A DNA stretch of 56,046 nucleotides from Chloroflexota bacterium (GTDB lineage: Bacteria > Chloroflexota > Anaerolineae > Anaerolineales > Villigracilaceae). The stretch lies in contig VGNF01000002.1 of NCBI GenBank assembly GCA_016866195.1, positions 1-56,046 on the forward strand, written 5' to 3'. The position numbers and the translations under genes were made by a program. Positions 1-11,696 of the stretch are shown one piece after another. How positions within the stretch are numbered: position 1 is the stretch's first letter; the number at the start of each line of letters is the position of its first letter. The notes below the pieces were generated by a model, which made no database searches, had not been told where the DNA came from, and was given only the letters and a program-made list of their open reading frames with translations.

Positions 1-2
1 CC

Positions 3-446
3 GCCGCGTCCGCGATTGCCGTTGCATGCCCAGTGACGAAGATCGTGATGCTCACCGTATCCGAGCACGAAGACGACTTGCTGGCCGCGTTCAAGGCCGG
101 GGCGCGCGGCTACGTTCTCAAAGGCATCTCGGCGCGCGATCTCGTGAACATCCTGCGCGCGGTGGCCGCGGGCGAAGTGTATGTCTCGTCCTCCCTCGCC
201 GCGGGAATGTTGTTGGAAATGACGCACAGCCGCCCGCCGGATCCACTGAGCGATCTCACCGAACGCGAACGCGAAATATTCCAACTGCTGGCCAAAGGCC
301 TGACCAATCGCGAAATCGGTGAGCGCATGCACCTGGCCGAAAAAACCATCAAACATTACATGACCAACGTAATGGGAAAACTGCACGTCCGCAGCCGCGT
401 GGAGGCCGCGATCCTGGCAGCCCGCCATGAGGAGCGGAGGGAATGA
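3..446 (+). CDS. NarL/FixJ-type response regulator, 5' end cut by window
   Basis: The frame is open from the first bases of the window, so the gene begins upstream; the GTG at 33 lies inside the receiver domain and is not a true start. What remains is the second half of a receiver domain (KIVMLTVSE, then the conserved Lys in GARGYVLKGI) followed by a LuxR-type helix-turn-helix, with the hallmark LTEREREIFQLLAKGLTNRE and the recognition helix KTIKHYMTNVMGKL. The phospho-acceptor Asp would lie upstream of the window. It probably controls transcription in response to a histidine kinase not seen here. Family assignment is secure; the target is unknown. Confidence 0.88.
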   Translation, partial: AASAIAVACPVTKIVMLTVSEHEDDLLAAFKAGARGYVLKGISARDLVNILRAVAAGEVYVSSSLAAGMLLEMTHSRPPDPLSDLTEREREIFQLLAKGLTNREIGERMHLAEKTIKHYMTNVMGKLHVRSRVEAAILAARHEERRE

Positions 447-548
447 CTCCGCGCTTGTGAAGAATCGGGCATGGAGTCTGGCGTTTCATTCATGTGTGTG
501 TTATTCTTGCGCCTATTCTGCAAAGTCACCGCTTAAGAATCATTTACT

Positions 549-599
549 GGTCTCGGTACGGCGGCGGTGGTCGAGTAGGACGCAGTCCGTATCGAGACC
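549..599. repeat. Intergenic palindromic repeat
   Basis: The ends GGTCTCG (549-555) and CGAGACC (593-599) are exact inverted repeats enclosing a GC-rich, partly self-complementary centre. It lies in the non-coding stretch between the truncated regulator and the decayed BTAD gene. It resembles REP-like intergenic elements; no function is evident. Confidence 0.4.
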
Positions 600-636
600 C
601 CGCCGCTTACTCGAGCAACGCGCGCACAGGACAGTA

Positions 637-858
637 ATGGCGCAACTCGAAATCCGTCTGCTCGGAAGCCCGCAATTTCTGTGAGCCAACTCCCCCATCA
701 CCGATTTCATCTCCAACAAGGTTCCCGCCCTGCTGACCTATCTCGCCGTCACCCACCCCCCACCGCGCCAACATCTATCGGAAAATATTCTGGAACATAT
801 TTTAGACCGCCGCCTCGTCAACGCCATACCGACCACACGATTTGCGTTCAACGGAAAT
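637..858 (+). pseudogene. Decayed BTAD/SARP-type transcriptional activator, N-terminal remnant
   Basis: An ATG at 637 opens with MAQLEIRLLGSPQF, the usual start of large BTAD-domain regulators in Chloroflexota. An in-frame TGA follows at 682-684. The same frame then continues with ITDFISNKVPALLTYLAVT and a stretch ending FAFNGNL, which fits the winged-helix part of this family (ALLxYLAVT..., then a Val/Ala-Phe-Asn strand). The frame runs on past 859 into the antisense strand of the cytochrome gene, where similarity stops, and the remaining several hundred residues of such a protein are absent. I read it as a truncated pseudogene with a nonsense codon. This rests on remembered family motifs, not an alignment. 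Confidence 0.5.
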
Positions 859-1260
859 TTATTTGAGCGTGCGGATGAACGAAACAACCTGCCAGATCTG
901 CTCATCGGTCAGAACGCCTCTCCATGCAACCATGGAAGTGCCTTCCTTGCCAGTGGCAATACGCCAGAATAGATAGTCGTCTCCTGCAGCAACCTGTAAA
1001 TCTGCAAGGTTTTTGGGGGTGGGATCAAGCGCGGCACCAGCGGGACCATCACCATGGCCTTGAGATCCGTGACATGATTCACAATTGGTCTTGAACAAAC
1101 TCGCGCCAGCAGCGGATGCATCCGCGCCCAAGGGATTGGCCAGACCGGCAAAATCGGATGGAACGGGAGCTAATGTAGCAACCGCATCCGCCCCGCCGCC
1201 ACAAGCCGTCAAAGCGAGGGCGGCTAAAACCAAAACGGCAGAAAACCAGACTTTCTTCAT
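859..1260 (-). CDS. Lipoprotein mono-heme cytochrome c
   Basis: 133 residues. A signal peptide ends in a lipobox (LTAC, Cys20), so the protein is probably anchored to the outer face of the membrane. A class I cytochrome c fold follows: heme motif C60-x2-C63-H64 and a distal Met110 in the segment TSMVAWRG, ending in the typical helix DEQIWQVVSFIRTL. GGAGG precedes the start. It is the last gene of the molybdoenzyme operon and is the natural electron carrier between the gamma-subunit heme b and a respiratory partner; that role is inferred from position. Confidence 0.9.
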   Translation of the reverse strand: MKKVWFSAVLVLAALALTACGGGADAVATLAPVPSDFAGLANPLGADASAAGASLFKTNCESCHGSQGHGDGPAGAALDPTPKNLADLQVAAGDDYLFWRIATGKEGTSMVAWRGVLTDEQIWQVVSFIRTLK

Positions 1261-1294
1261 AGTCGATACCTCCGGTTGTTATTTAGCAGGCGGC

Positions 1295-1903
1295 TCACGA
1301 AAACTGAGCGCAGTCTGCACTCTCCAACGCCTCCGCCGGGCGATAATAGCCGCCGTGAGCGCAGGCGTAACAGACGATGTGACTATCGTAAATGATATCG
1401 CGTTCGTTGATAACCTCTTCCCCGCACACCTCGCAATTGACGCGTACGCCTGGTCTGCTGAGAATTTGTTCGATGGCTGTATTGAGCGTAACCTCCTGAA
1501 TCGAGAGCAATTCATCGTCTGGCATAACTTGATAGGCGTGGAGTTGGGCGAAGTAATGGCGATTTTCTTCAGGAACCAACTCGAACGCGCGTTGACGGAT
1601 ATCAAGCCGTGGGGCGACACGAAGCGCTGTCCCTGAGACGAGATCTATGAAAGTCGCGGCAATTTTCCCGTAGTCTTCGACGCGCAGGGTGCGATGTCCA
1701 ATCGTGCAACCGGTCGCGACCTCCACCCCGTCTGCAAAGCATCCATCCGTTTCAAGAATAACGAGCAGACGTTTATCCGCGCGTGGAACGGAAAGCCCCA
1801 ACGCCGCCGCGCCCGCCAACGCCGCGCGGACTCCCAACACTTGCCGCGGACATAAGTGTGTGTGCCGCGCGGCAGAACGCTCAAGCAGGCTTTGGATGTT
1901 CAT
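1295..1903 (-). CDS. FmdE-family protein with C-terminal zinc ribbon
   Basis: 202 residues. The N-terminal motif H14-T-H16-L-C18-PRQVLGVRAA and Cys55/Cys66 are typical of the FmdE family (named after a protein found with formylmethanofuran dehydrogenase). A zinc ribbon with C157-x2-C160 and C178-x2-C181 ends the protein. Bacterial FmdE homologues often sit beside molybdenum or tungsten enzymes, and this one is inside a molybdoenzyme operon, overlapping the preceding membrane-protein gene by 23 bases. A metal- or cofactor-related accessory role is likely, but the biochemical function of the family is not settled. Confidence 0.82.
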   Translation of the reverse strand: MNIQSLLERSAARHTHLCPRQVLGVRAALAGAAALGLSVPRADKRLLVILETDGCFADGVEVATGCTIGHRTLRVEDYGKIAATFIDLVSGTALRVAPRLDIRQRAFELVPEENRHYFAQLHAYQVMPDDELLSIQEVTLNTAIEQILSRPGVRVNCEVCGEEVINERDIIYDSHIVCYACAHGGYYRPAEALESADCAQFS

Positions 1904-2849
1904 CAGGATTTTTATCCAATCCGTTGACCGCGCCGCTCAATAACAAAAAGCCGAGCAACACGAGCAACGCGTAATACGATAAATCCCAGCGCAAGCCGCC
2001 GAGCGCGATGAGAGCCAAGCCCAATGCCTGGCGACGCGTGTTTTCGCGTTTCATCAATGAAGTAAACGTGTAAAGCCACAAACCAAACGCGAGAATATAA
2101 ATCGGCGCGGGCAGATAACCCGTAAGCGCGACCGACCAAATCATCAACGTGGGCGGAAGCCATTGAACGCTGAACCACAAGCCAGCCAAAAGAATCGCGC
2201 CGATTATGCCGACAAGGGCGGCTATCCACTCGCGGCGCGGACGCAACAGGATGAACGGCGCGGCAAGGGTCGCCAGAACGATGAGCAGTTCGCTCAAGCC
2301 GCGCGCTTCGGCGGTATAGGGGGATGTCGCATGAATGGTGTTGACAATGGTTGGATAAGCCAGCGCGAGATATGCCGCGAGGAAGAACGCCAGCCAACCC
2401 ATATAAGATTTGGATTGACGCGCAGACCAGAGCAAAATGCACATGGTCGTCAACGCAGACAGGATGAACGCGACAAACAAGAATGGAGGCGGCGCGTCGC
2501 CTGCAAGCGCGAGCACGATGGTCAACACAATCACCGCGACAATGCCATACCGCAATGAATGACGGGATGTCTGCCATGCCGCCATCATCAAAGACGCGAG
2601 GACCAGCAGGAAGGCAAAGGTCAACGCGATAGAGCCGATGAGCATCAACGTCTCTGTGATGGTTACGGTGATTTGCGCGCGCGGCAGAACGGGACCGAGT
2701 CGAATGAGCAATCGAAGCGAGAGAAATTCAATCAACGTCGCGACAGCCACAAAGGTCGAGAGGCGAGGCGCCCAAAACGTCAGAGACGAGCGAATCTGAT
2801 TCAATCCCGAATCCCATCGCGAAGGCGCGGCGCCTGATTCTAATCGCAT
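1881..2849 (-). CDS. Polytopic membrane protein of unknown function, molybdoenzyme operon
   Basis: 322 residues with roughly nine hydrophobic segments spread from about residue 30 to 310. I do not recognise a family. There is no CxxC, heme-binding His pair or transporter signature that I can see. Its start overlaps the stop of the TorD-like chaperone gene by 10 bases, and its stop overlaps the FmdE-family gene by 23, so it is translationally coupled within the operon. It could be a membrane anchor, quinone-interacting partner or substrate-related channel for the oxidoreductase, but nothing in the sequence decides this. Confidence 0.7.
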   Translation of the reverse strand: MRLESGAAPSRWDSGLNQIRSSLTFWAPRLSTFVAVATLIEFLSLRLLIRLGPVLPRAQITVTITETLMLIGSIALTFAFLLVLASLMMAAWQTSRHSLRYGIVAVIVLTIVLALAGDAPPPFLFVAFILSALTTMCILLWSARQSKSYMGWLAFFLAAYLALAYPTIVNTIHATSPYTAEARGLSELLIVLATLAAPFILLRPRREWIAALVGIIGAILLAGLWFSVQWLPPTLMIWSVALTGYLPAPIYILAFGLWLYTFTSLMKRENTRRQALGLALIALGGLRWDLSYYALLVLLGFLLLSGAVNGLDKNPDEHPKPA

Positions 2850-3547
2850 GACATGTCCTCCCCCTCCGGCGTCCCAGCGGCAATCGCAGATTCACCGAGA
2901 GCGGAGGCAAGGCTGACTCCGAGGTCTTCAGCCTCCGAAGCGATAAGCGAGGCGAGTATTTCAGTCAGCGCGGGGTAAAGAGGCAGACGCGCTTTCTCCT
3001 GAACGCGCGAGGCAAAGGCCGACGCCCAACATCCAAGATGGTCGCGCAAAAAAGAAGCGCGCGCGTCACGGCAAATTTGAGCCTGCTCAAGCATTTCATT
3101 CCGCAAGGCGTGCGCTTCCTTCGCGCACAACACCGCCATGAATTCCAATTCACATCCGATGTGGTCGACGCGCTCATGCGCCGCAGGCGACATCTGCATG
3201 CCAAAGGCTCGATAAAATCCCGAAATGTCGGCGAGGCTTTGCTCCATGCCCGCGAGCGAATATGACGACTCATACGGCGGACACAACGCCTGACGATGAA
3301 AAAGAAACGTATACTCCTCGGCGGGACTAAAATCGGAAGACGGCAACTGACGAATCGCGGAATGCAGATTGTTCAGACTCGCGCGCAATGAAGCCGCGTC
3401 GGGACTCACCCCAGCCTGCGCGGCTAAAGCGACGGCGTCCTCCAACTCCAGCACGACCAACTCAAAGTCCATCCCTTCCTGTGGATAGGCAAAGGCAAGC
3501 GCCAAGGTGGAATACAAAGCCGCGCGTGATTCGAGTTTGTTCAACAT
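2840..3547 (-). CDS. TorD/DmsD/NarJ-family molybdoenzyme maturation chaperone
   Basis: 235 residues, all-alpha. The diagnostic stretch is ERVDHIGCELEFMAVL (residues about 125-140), a form of the family's DH-x3-EL-F-L signature, followed by the conserved HLGCWASAF helix. Such chaperones bind the Tat signal of the catalytic subunit and hold it until molybdenum cofactor is inserted. The Tat-signal alpha subunit is encoded three genes upstream in the same operon, and only 10 bases separate this gene from the gamma subunit gene, so that subunit is the expected client. Confidence 0.88.
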   Translation of the reverse strand: MLNKLESRAALYSTLALAFAYPQEGMDFELVVLELEDAVALAAQAGVSPDAASLRASLNNLHSAIRQLPSSDFSPAEEYTFLFHRQALCPPYESSYSLAGMEQSLADISGFYRAFGMQMSPAAHERVDHIGCELEFMAVLCAKEAHALRNEMLEQAQICRDARASFLRDHLGCWASAFASRVQEKARLPLYPALTEILASLIASEAEDLGVSLASALGESAIAAGTPEGEDMSCD

Positions 3548-3557
3548 GAATTATTCC

Positions 3558-4598
3558 TCACGCGGCTTTACGTCGGCGCATGACCAGCAAGACGCCGCCG
3601 AGGATGACCAGTACGACGACAACCCCAACAGCAATCGCCGCGCCAATGGGAAGCCCAAGGATTTTCTTCGCGGGACCCGCGATACCTTCTTTGGTTTCAA
3701 GCAACATCGTCGTCCAGGTCGAAAGTTGTTTGCGCGCGCCCACTTGCTGGTCAGAACCGTCCCATGCGGCAAAGGCAATGGAAAAGGAACGGTCAGTGGT
3801 AAATTGTATGTCGGCGGCATCGTTGTCTGTCAACGAACGCGAAAAGACAACATACCACTTTCCATCCTGCCAGACGCCGCGACCCAGTAAATCCTGGTTC
3901 GCCTGTGATGTCACTGTGCCAAAGCCATAGGCATTCAAATCCTCCACCGGAGTCACGCGCGCCGGGTCCGAAAGCGGATTACCCGCAGACCAGCCGATTA
4001 GATACCTTTTGGCTGAGTCGGAATTGAAATCGGTGGGCAGGCGGAAGGGAGGCTCGCCAACGACGAAGGGATAATGGTCAAGCCAGAAATTTGGGTAGGC
4101 ATCCACGACATCGAAAAAGCCTTCGTCCACATCGTATTGCCAGTCCGCTTTCCAATGCCAAAGGTTTGTCAACTGCCCTGCCGCGCCCATGCAGAGAATC
4201 TTTTGGGTTTGTTCCGCGTCGAGATCCTGCACGGAGAATTGGAGCGCGGCGGCGTCGCGAAATTCATCGGGTTTCGTGGCATGCAAGTCCTGCGTCTCAT
4301 CCGTCCATACGAGGCGGAAGACAATATCCTTGCCATTGTTGAGCGATTGCACATCAATGGATGAAATCGTCGCCTGGAAGAGAGTCGGTTTGATGGCAGA
4401 TTGCGGCGTGACCGAGGCGGTGTAGACCGGAACAGAATCCCACGCGGCTGACAGTGGGTCTGCCACCGGCAAATCCCCGTCCTGGTATGCCGATATGAAC
4501 TGAGGCTGAGCCTGCGCCAGCGCCAATCCATTGGACGAAAGCGCAATCGCCAGCGCCAGCACGAACATAAGCGGAAGGTATTTGGAAAAACGTGTCAT
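3558..4598 (-). CDS. Heme b-binding gamma subunit of type II DMSO-reductase-family enzyme
   Basis: 346 residues. It has a Sec signal peptide (residues 1-30), an ethylbenzene-dehydrogenase-type heme domain, then one C-terminal transmembrane helix (about 315-340) followed by RRRKAA. In this family one heme b is held by Met and Lys; Met137 in the segment LCMGAAG and a Lys in GARKQL near the end are the likely ligands. The tail helix would tether the complex to the outer face of the membrane, unlike soluble EbdC or DdhC. It probably passes electrons from the beta subunit to the lipoprotein cytochrome encoded downstream. Confidence 0.85.
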   Translation of the reverse strand: MTRFSKYLPLMFVLALAIALSSNGLALAQAQPQFISAYQDGDLPVADPLSAAWDSVPVYTASVTPQSAIKPTLFQATISSIDVQSLNNGKDIVFRLVWTDETQDLHATKPDEFRDAAALQFSVQDLDAEQTQKILCMGAAGQLTNLWHWKADWQYDVDEGFFDVVDAYPNFWLDHYPFVVGEPPFRLPTDFNSDSAKRYLIGWSAGNPLSDPARVTPVEDLNAYGFGTVTSQANQDLLGRGVWQDGKWYVVFSRSLTDNDAADIQFTTDRSFSIAFAAWDGSDQQVGARKQLSTWTTMLLETKEGIAGPAKKILGLPIGAAIAVGVVVVLVILGGVLLVMRRRKAA

Positions 4599-4616
4599 AG
4601 TGTTTTCCTTGATTGG

Positions 4617-4647
4617 GACCTGACAGGTTTTTCAAACCTGTCAGGTC
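4617..4647. repeat. Perfect 14-bp hairpin between beta and gamma genes
   Basis: Arms 4617-4630 and 4634-4647 are exact reverse complements around a three-base loop, inside the 54-base gap between two operon genes. There is no clean U-run, so it looks more like a REP-type palindrome or an mRNA processing/stability hairpin setting subunit ratio than a terminator. Confidence 0.6.
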
Positions 4648-4652
4648 TATTC

Positions 4653-5780
4653 TTACGGAGTATTGTGCAGGAAGGCGCCGGTCGCAGCGTTGAAATCCGG
4701 GCGGATGTAAATCGGCTCCTTGAGCGGGACGCGGGAAACTTCGTCGCCTTTCGCGTCGTAACCGTATGCAAAGCCTTCCTTCACGCGGAATTTCTCAATC
4801 CATTTATCGGTGGAACCCATCAACAAGAGGACACCCAACAACTCCGGATCATCCTTGACGCGCTTGTAGGTATCAATCGCGTTCGGCACGCCGGGACCGA
4901 ACATCTGTAACAGAAATTCCGAAGGGACATGAATGGGCGGGATATAGTAGATGTTGACGTTCAACCCAAACTGCGGGTACAACGGCAGGGCAACTTTGCG
5001 TCCATGCACCAGAAAATCAACAGGGCTATCCAGCACGGCTTTATCGGGGAAGTTCACCCAGCCGTTGATGCGGATGCGCCCGATGCAACTGAGCGTGCAA
5101 TATGTCTGCCGTCCCTGCTCGACGAGCGGGTAACAGGCAATGCACTTTTCGGAGACGCGCGTCACGGTGTTGTATAAAACCTTCTTGAACGGACAGGAAC
5201 GCGCGCATTCGCGATAACCGCGGCAACGCGTCTGGTCAATCAACACGATGCCGTCCTCTTCGCGTTTGTAAATCGCTTTGCGCGGGCAGGAGGCGAGACA
5301 GGCGGGATAACTGCAATGGTTGCAGATGCGCTGTAGATAGAACATCCAGACCGGGTGCGGCAGGGTGAAATATGCTCCGGTGTCAATCGTCCCGGCGACT
5401 TCGTCCTCGCCGTGGTTCGGATGCGCCCAATCTTCGTCTTCAGGCAGGAAACCCAGCGCGGCGCGTCCGGCAGGCGCGGCTTCGAAGACGGTCTTGCCAG
5501 TGTAGACGCCGCCGCTCCACGATTGACCACCGAGTTGTTCGAGCAGGCGCACATCCCAGCCAAGCGGATAGGAGCCGTAGGGCTTGGTCTCCACGTTATT
5601 GAAGAACATATGCTCCTGCCCGCGCCCGGAAGTCCAGGCGTTTTTGCAGGCAAGCGTGCAAGTCTGACAGGCGATGCACTTGTTGATGTCGAAGACCGCG
5701 CCGAATTGTTTTTCAGGATACGCCGCCTCGTAGGGGTAGTCCATTTCGCGTCCGATTTGCCAGTTATATACTTTGGGCAT
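4653..5780 (-). CDS. Iron-sulfur beta subunit (NarH/EbdB/NxrB-like)
   Basis: 375 residues with four Fe-S cluster motifs arranged as in NarH, EbdB and NxrB. The first is C35-x2-C38-x2-C41-x3-C45 ([15 protein letters not shown]), then [14 protein letters not shown], then [15 protein letters not shown], then a final motif CIACYPL...CTLSC. The third motif has Tyr where NarH has Trp in the second-Cys position, the usual sign of a [3Fe-4S] cluster. It has no signal peptide and should be exported with the Tat-signal alpha subunit. It relays electrons from the molybdenum subunit to heme b. Enzymes with this subunit act on nitrate/nitrite, chlorate, selenate, dimethyl sulfide or hydrocarbons. Confidence 0.9.
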   Translation of the reverse strand: MPKVYNWQIGREMDYPYEAAYPEKQFGAVFDINKCIACQTCTLACKNAWTSGRGQEHMFFNNVETKPYGSYPLGWDVRLLEQLGGQSWSGGVYTGKTVFEAAPAGRAALGFLPEDEDWAHPNHGEDEVAGTIDTGAYFTLPHPVWMFYLQRICNHCSYPACLASCPRKAIYKREEDGIVLIDQTRCRGYRECARSCPFKKVLYNTVTRVSEKCIACYPLVEQGRQTYCTLSCIGRIRINGWVNFPDKAVLDSPVDFLVHGRKVALPLYPQFGLNVNIYYIPPIHVPSEFLLQMFGPGVPNAIDTYKRVKDDPELLGVLLLMGSTDKWIEKFRVKEGFAYGYDAKGDEVSRVPLKEPIYIRPDFNAATGAFLHNTP

Positions 5781-5848
5781 GATGACCTCGTTGGTTGATT
5801 GCGTGATTGGCGCGTATTGGCGTGAGAGAACGCCGGTTACGCATGACT

Positions 5849-9313
<3,465 letters not shown>

Positions 9314-9365
9314 GGCAAACTCCGTTTGATTGGTTGGAAAAACGCGCATTACCGACTATTTCATA

Positions 9366-9399
9366 TTGTCACGCTTTCCTTCGTGAATTTCTGTGACAA
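9366..9399. promoter_or_regulatory. Inverted repeat upstream of molybdoenzyme operon
   Basis: TTGTCAC (9366-9372) and GTGACAA (9393-9399) form an exact inverted repeat with 20 bases between, 50 to 90 bases upstream of the alpha-subunit start. A small palindrome, GAGTT-GCA-AACTC, lies at 9413-9425. Either could be an operator, but the spacing does not match a Crp/Fnr box. Low confidence. Confidence 0.25.
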
Positions 9400-9470
9400 A
9401 AGTCGCAAAATTGAGTTGCAAACTCTCTTCACTCCCCAGCAAGTTTCCGATGGGGAATTCGGACGCGAAA

Positions 9471-9497
9471 CCGCCTGCGAATTTATTCCGCAGGCGG
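9471..9497. other. GC-rich hairpin upstream of molybdoenzyme operon
   Basis: CCGCCTGCG and CGCAGGCGG pair around a nine-base A/T-rich loop. The flanking T-tracts are short on both strands, so terminator activity is doubtful. It sits in the leader or promoter zone of the minus-strand operon. Confidence 0.4.
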
Positions 9498-9532
9498 CTT
9501 TGGTCAATTGAGGTCTCCGAATTCGTTACGAA

Positions 9533-9672
9533 TATATAATACCCACGGTCACACACCTGCCCCACCTGCACTGCAACGCGCGCAGTGCGGTGCAAGTGTG
9601 GTGGGCGGTGCCAGGGAATTGCGCTTCCCGCCTTCTCAAAAATGCGCAATTTGTGACCGAGTGCGGTATAAC
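9533..9672. repeat. Dispersed palindromic element with TATAAT-like ends, copy 1 (diverged)
   Basis: It begins TATATAATACCCACGGTCAC and ends TGTGACCGAGTGCGGTATAAC, matching the outer arms of the cleaner element at 19443-19518, and shares the internal block TTGCGCTTCCCGCCTT. This copy is about 60 bases longer, the extra being a nested GC-rich hairpin (GCACTGC...GCAGTGC). No coding potential. It looks like a small non-autonomous palindromic repeat. Confidence 0.55.
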
Positions 9673-10030
9673 ATCTGAAAAACTCCCTGCGCCCACAGGA
9701 TGGGCGCCTGCGGGATGATCCCATGCACGGCAGCAACTGTCAAAACCGACTCTAGTGGGCGCCTCTTGCGACCCGATGCGAACCTGTGGGGCTATCCCCG
9801 TTCAACCGCCAATCATAGGCGGCATACAGCAAACGGACCGTGTTGCAATTTTGCGCCAGCCATTCCCGCTTTTCATCACGCGGAACCTCGCTCGGCGAGG
9901 GTCTACCCCTTCGGGGCACACGTCCCGACCCCGCCGAGAGGAGACCGCCGGTCTCCATTCAAGCCAAACCTGCCTGCAGATATTCAACCTCATTTCACTT
10001 CCGCTATTCCCGGCGAGAAGAGGCCCGTTG
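9673..10030. other. Non-coding stretch, no gene seen
   Basis: Open frames here have no recognisable motif, no ribosome-binding site and unusual composition. The only structure I see is a short hairpin, GGAGACC-GCC-GGTCTCC (9940-9956), and other GC-rich self-complementary bits. It may be decayed sequence downstream of the GNAT gene. Confidence 0.4.
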
Positions 10031-10594
10031 TTATCTCGAACTCTCCGTGAAGTCCGAGGGCAGGAGCGAATACATCCAGGCATCATACACCCGCTCCCTC
10101 ACCACCATGCGGTTGAGCAGGATGCCCTCGTAGTGTGCGCCGATCTTCTCCGCTACGCGTCTGCTGGCGGTGTTTCCGACGGTGATCACGATCTCGACCC
10201 GCATCAAACCAAGGTTTTCGAGGGCGAAGCGCGCCGCCAGCCGGGCGGCGCGTCCGGCAATCCCCCGTCCGCGCTGTGTCGTCCGCACCCAATACCCCAG
10301 GTTGCAGAAGCGATAGACGGGATGAATGTGGCTCAGGCTGCAGCCTCCGAGCAGATCCCCGGTGCCGGCCTCGATGATCGCAAAGCCATAATAGGCTCCG
10401 CCCGGCCAGTGGTTGCGGATCAGCGTGATGAAGTTCTCCGCGGTCGCGTCGGTGTAACCTTCATCCGCCCACGACATCCAGGGCTTGAGTTCCTTGAGGG
10501 ATTCACGCACGGCATGATGTAGCACCTTCGCCTCGCCGGGTTCGAACGGGCGCAGGGTGATCACTCCGTCGGTCAATTCAACAAATGGGCTCAT
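10031..10594 (-). CDS. GNAT acetyltransferase, RimJ/RimL type
   Basis: 187 residues. It opens with ITLRPFEPGEAKVLHHAV, the standard first strand and helix of RimJ/RimL-type N-acetyltransferases. The acetyl-CoA-binding loop reads TTQRGRGIAGRAARL, followed by RVEIVITVGNTASRRVAEKIGAHYEG. It transfers acetyl from acetyl-CoA to an amine; the substrate could be a ribosomal-protein N-terminus, an amino sugar or a small amine. It stands alone between an 88-bp repeat and non-coding DNA. Confidence 0.85.
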   Translation of the reverse strand: MSPFVELTDGVITLRPFEPGEAKVLHHAVRESLKELKPWMSWADEGYTDATAENFITLIRNHWPGGAYYGFAIIEAGTGDLLGGCSLSHIHPVYRFCNLGYWVRTTQRGRGIAGRAARLAARFALENLGLMRVEIVITVGNTASRRVAEKIGAHYEGILLNRMVVRERVYDAWMYSLLPSDFTESSR

Positions 10595-10610
10595 GCCGTT
10601 TAATTTCAGT

Positions 10611-10698
10611 GTGCTGCGTTAATATCTATACTGTAGTTGCGATTTCCTGCCTTGGTTTGGCCTAATCCCGTTAAGAGATTTATGCAAGAAGCAGTAAA
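10611..10698. repeat. 88-bp dispersed repeat, copy A
   Basis: It begins GTGCTGCGTTAATATCTATA and ends TTTATGCAAGAAGCAGTAAA. The copy at 26569-26656 has the same length and differs at a limited number of positions; a half copy lies at 26715. In copy B the ends carry AATATCTAAAC and its exact complement GTTTAGATATT; in copy A this palindrome has decayed. MITE-like, non-coding. Confidence 0.75.
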
Positions 10699-10769
10699 CA
10701 AAAAAGGAGACCCGCAACTTTCGAAGGGTGCCTCCATGGAATCGCTTCTCCGTGATCGAATTGAATCCA

Positions 10770-11429
10770 CTACATCGAGATGTATTCCCTCAGGTTGTGC
10801 TCCACCGCGTAGGCTGCGGCCTCGGCGCGATTGTTCACACCCAGCTTGGAGAGAATGCTCGAGACATAGTTGCGGACCGTGCCTTCGCCCAGGAACAGGT
10901 TCTTGGCGATCTCGCGGTTGGTCTTGCCTTCTGAAACTAAAAGCAGGACGTGCTTCTCCTGCTGGCTGAGATGCGAGAAGGCCGAGGCCTCCTCCTCCTT
11001 CACCGCCCGCCGCACCTCCTGGAACACGCGCTGGGTGACCGCGGGATCGAGCAGGGCCTCGCCGCGCCCCACCGATTCCAGCGCCTTGATTAGGTCCTCG
11101 CTGCCGATCTGCTTGAGGATGTAGCCGGAAGCCCCGGCGCGAATGGCGGAGAACAGCATTTCGTCCTCCGCATAGGACGTGAGCATGATGACTTTCGTAT
11201 TGGGATATTGCGCAACGATCTGCTCGCAGGCTTCGATGCCGGAGGTGCCCGGCAGGCGGATGTCCATCACCACCACATCCGGCTTGAGCGAGGCGGTCTG
11301 CTCGAGGGCTTCGCGGGCGGAGGCGGCTTCGCCCACCACGTCGAAATGCGGGTGACGCTCGAGCAGGGATTTCAACCCGAGGCGCACCACTTCATGATCG
11401 TCCACGAGGATGATTCGCTGCTTTTTCAT
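10770..11429 (-). CDS. NarL/LiaR-type response regulator, orphan
   Basis: 219 residues from the ATG at 11429. The receiver domain has the acidic pair in [10 protein letters not shown], the phospho-acceptor Asp in [10 protein letters not shown], the Thr/Ser in [11 protein letters not shown] and the Lys in GYILKQIG. A LuxR helix-turn-helix follows ([20 protein letters not shown], then [16 protein letters not shown]). No histidine kinase gene is adjacent, so the partner is elsewhere. A TAAAAT box seven bases before the ATG suggests a leaderless transcript. A longer start at 11561 would add 44 unsupported residues. Confidence 0.92.
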   Translation of the reverse strand: MKKQRIILVDDHEVVRLGLKSLLERHPHFDVVGEAASAREALEQTASLKPDVVVMDIRLPGTSGIEACEQIVAQYPNTKVIMLTSYAEDEMLFSAIRAGASGYILKQIGSEDLIKALESVGRGEALLDPAVTQRVFQEVRRAVKEEEASAFSHLSQQEKHVLLLVSEGKTNREIAKNLFLGEGTVRNYVSSILSKLGVNNRAEAAAYAVEHNLREYISM

Positions 11430-11436
11430 GGCGCTA

Positions 11437-11442
11437 ATTTTA
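11437..11442 (-). promoter_or_regulatory. -10-like box for leaderless response regulator mRNA
   Basis: On the minus strand TAAAAT is followed by TAGCGCC and the ATG at 11429. Seven bases would place transcription start at or next to the start codon. No Shine-Dalgarno sequence lies between. Confidence 0.5.
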
Positions 11443-11696
11443 CCCCATCCCACTCCGAATTGCAGGTGGTTCTTCTTTTTCCGGGGAATGGCGAAAAGGA
11501 TGGGCAAACTCCATTTCACCGCAGAGAGCGCGCATCGTCCCGACACTTGCACCGAGCGCAAGTACGGTGTGTCCTTCGGGAGAGTTCGCAGAGCAGAACA
11601 AAGAGGGTTCTCTGCGCCCCTGGTGAACTGTGCGGCAGGTTGCGTTGAAAGCCAACAGCATTAGCCACTATCCTTTGCCAGCTTTCCGCGGGAGAA

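Noticed and set aside
682-684. In-frame TGA as a selenocysteine codon
   Set aside because: The residue position in BTAD regulators is not a redox site, no SECIS-like hairpin is apparent directly after it, and the gene is truncated anyway.
4617-4647. Operon-ending terminator between beta and gamma genes
   Set aside because: No T-tract on the transcript side, and gamma, chaperone and other genes clearly belong to the same enzyme; more likely a palindromic repeat or processing hairpin.
9752-9958. Short minus-strand frame as a small protein gene
   Set aside because: No ribosome-binding site, no conserved motif, and it lies in GC-rich self-complementary DNA.
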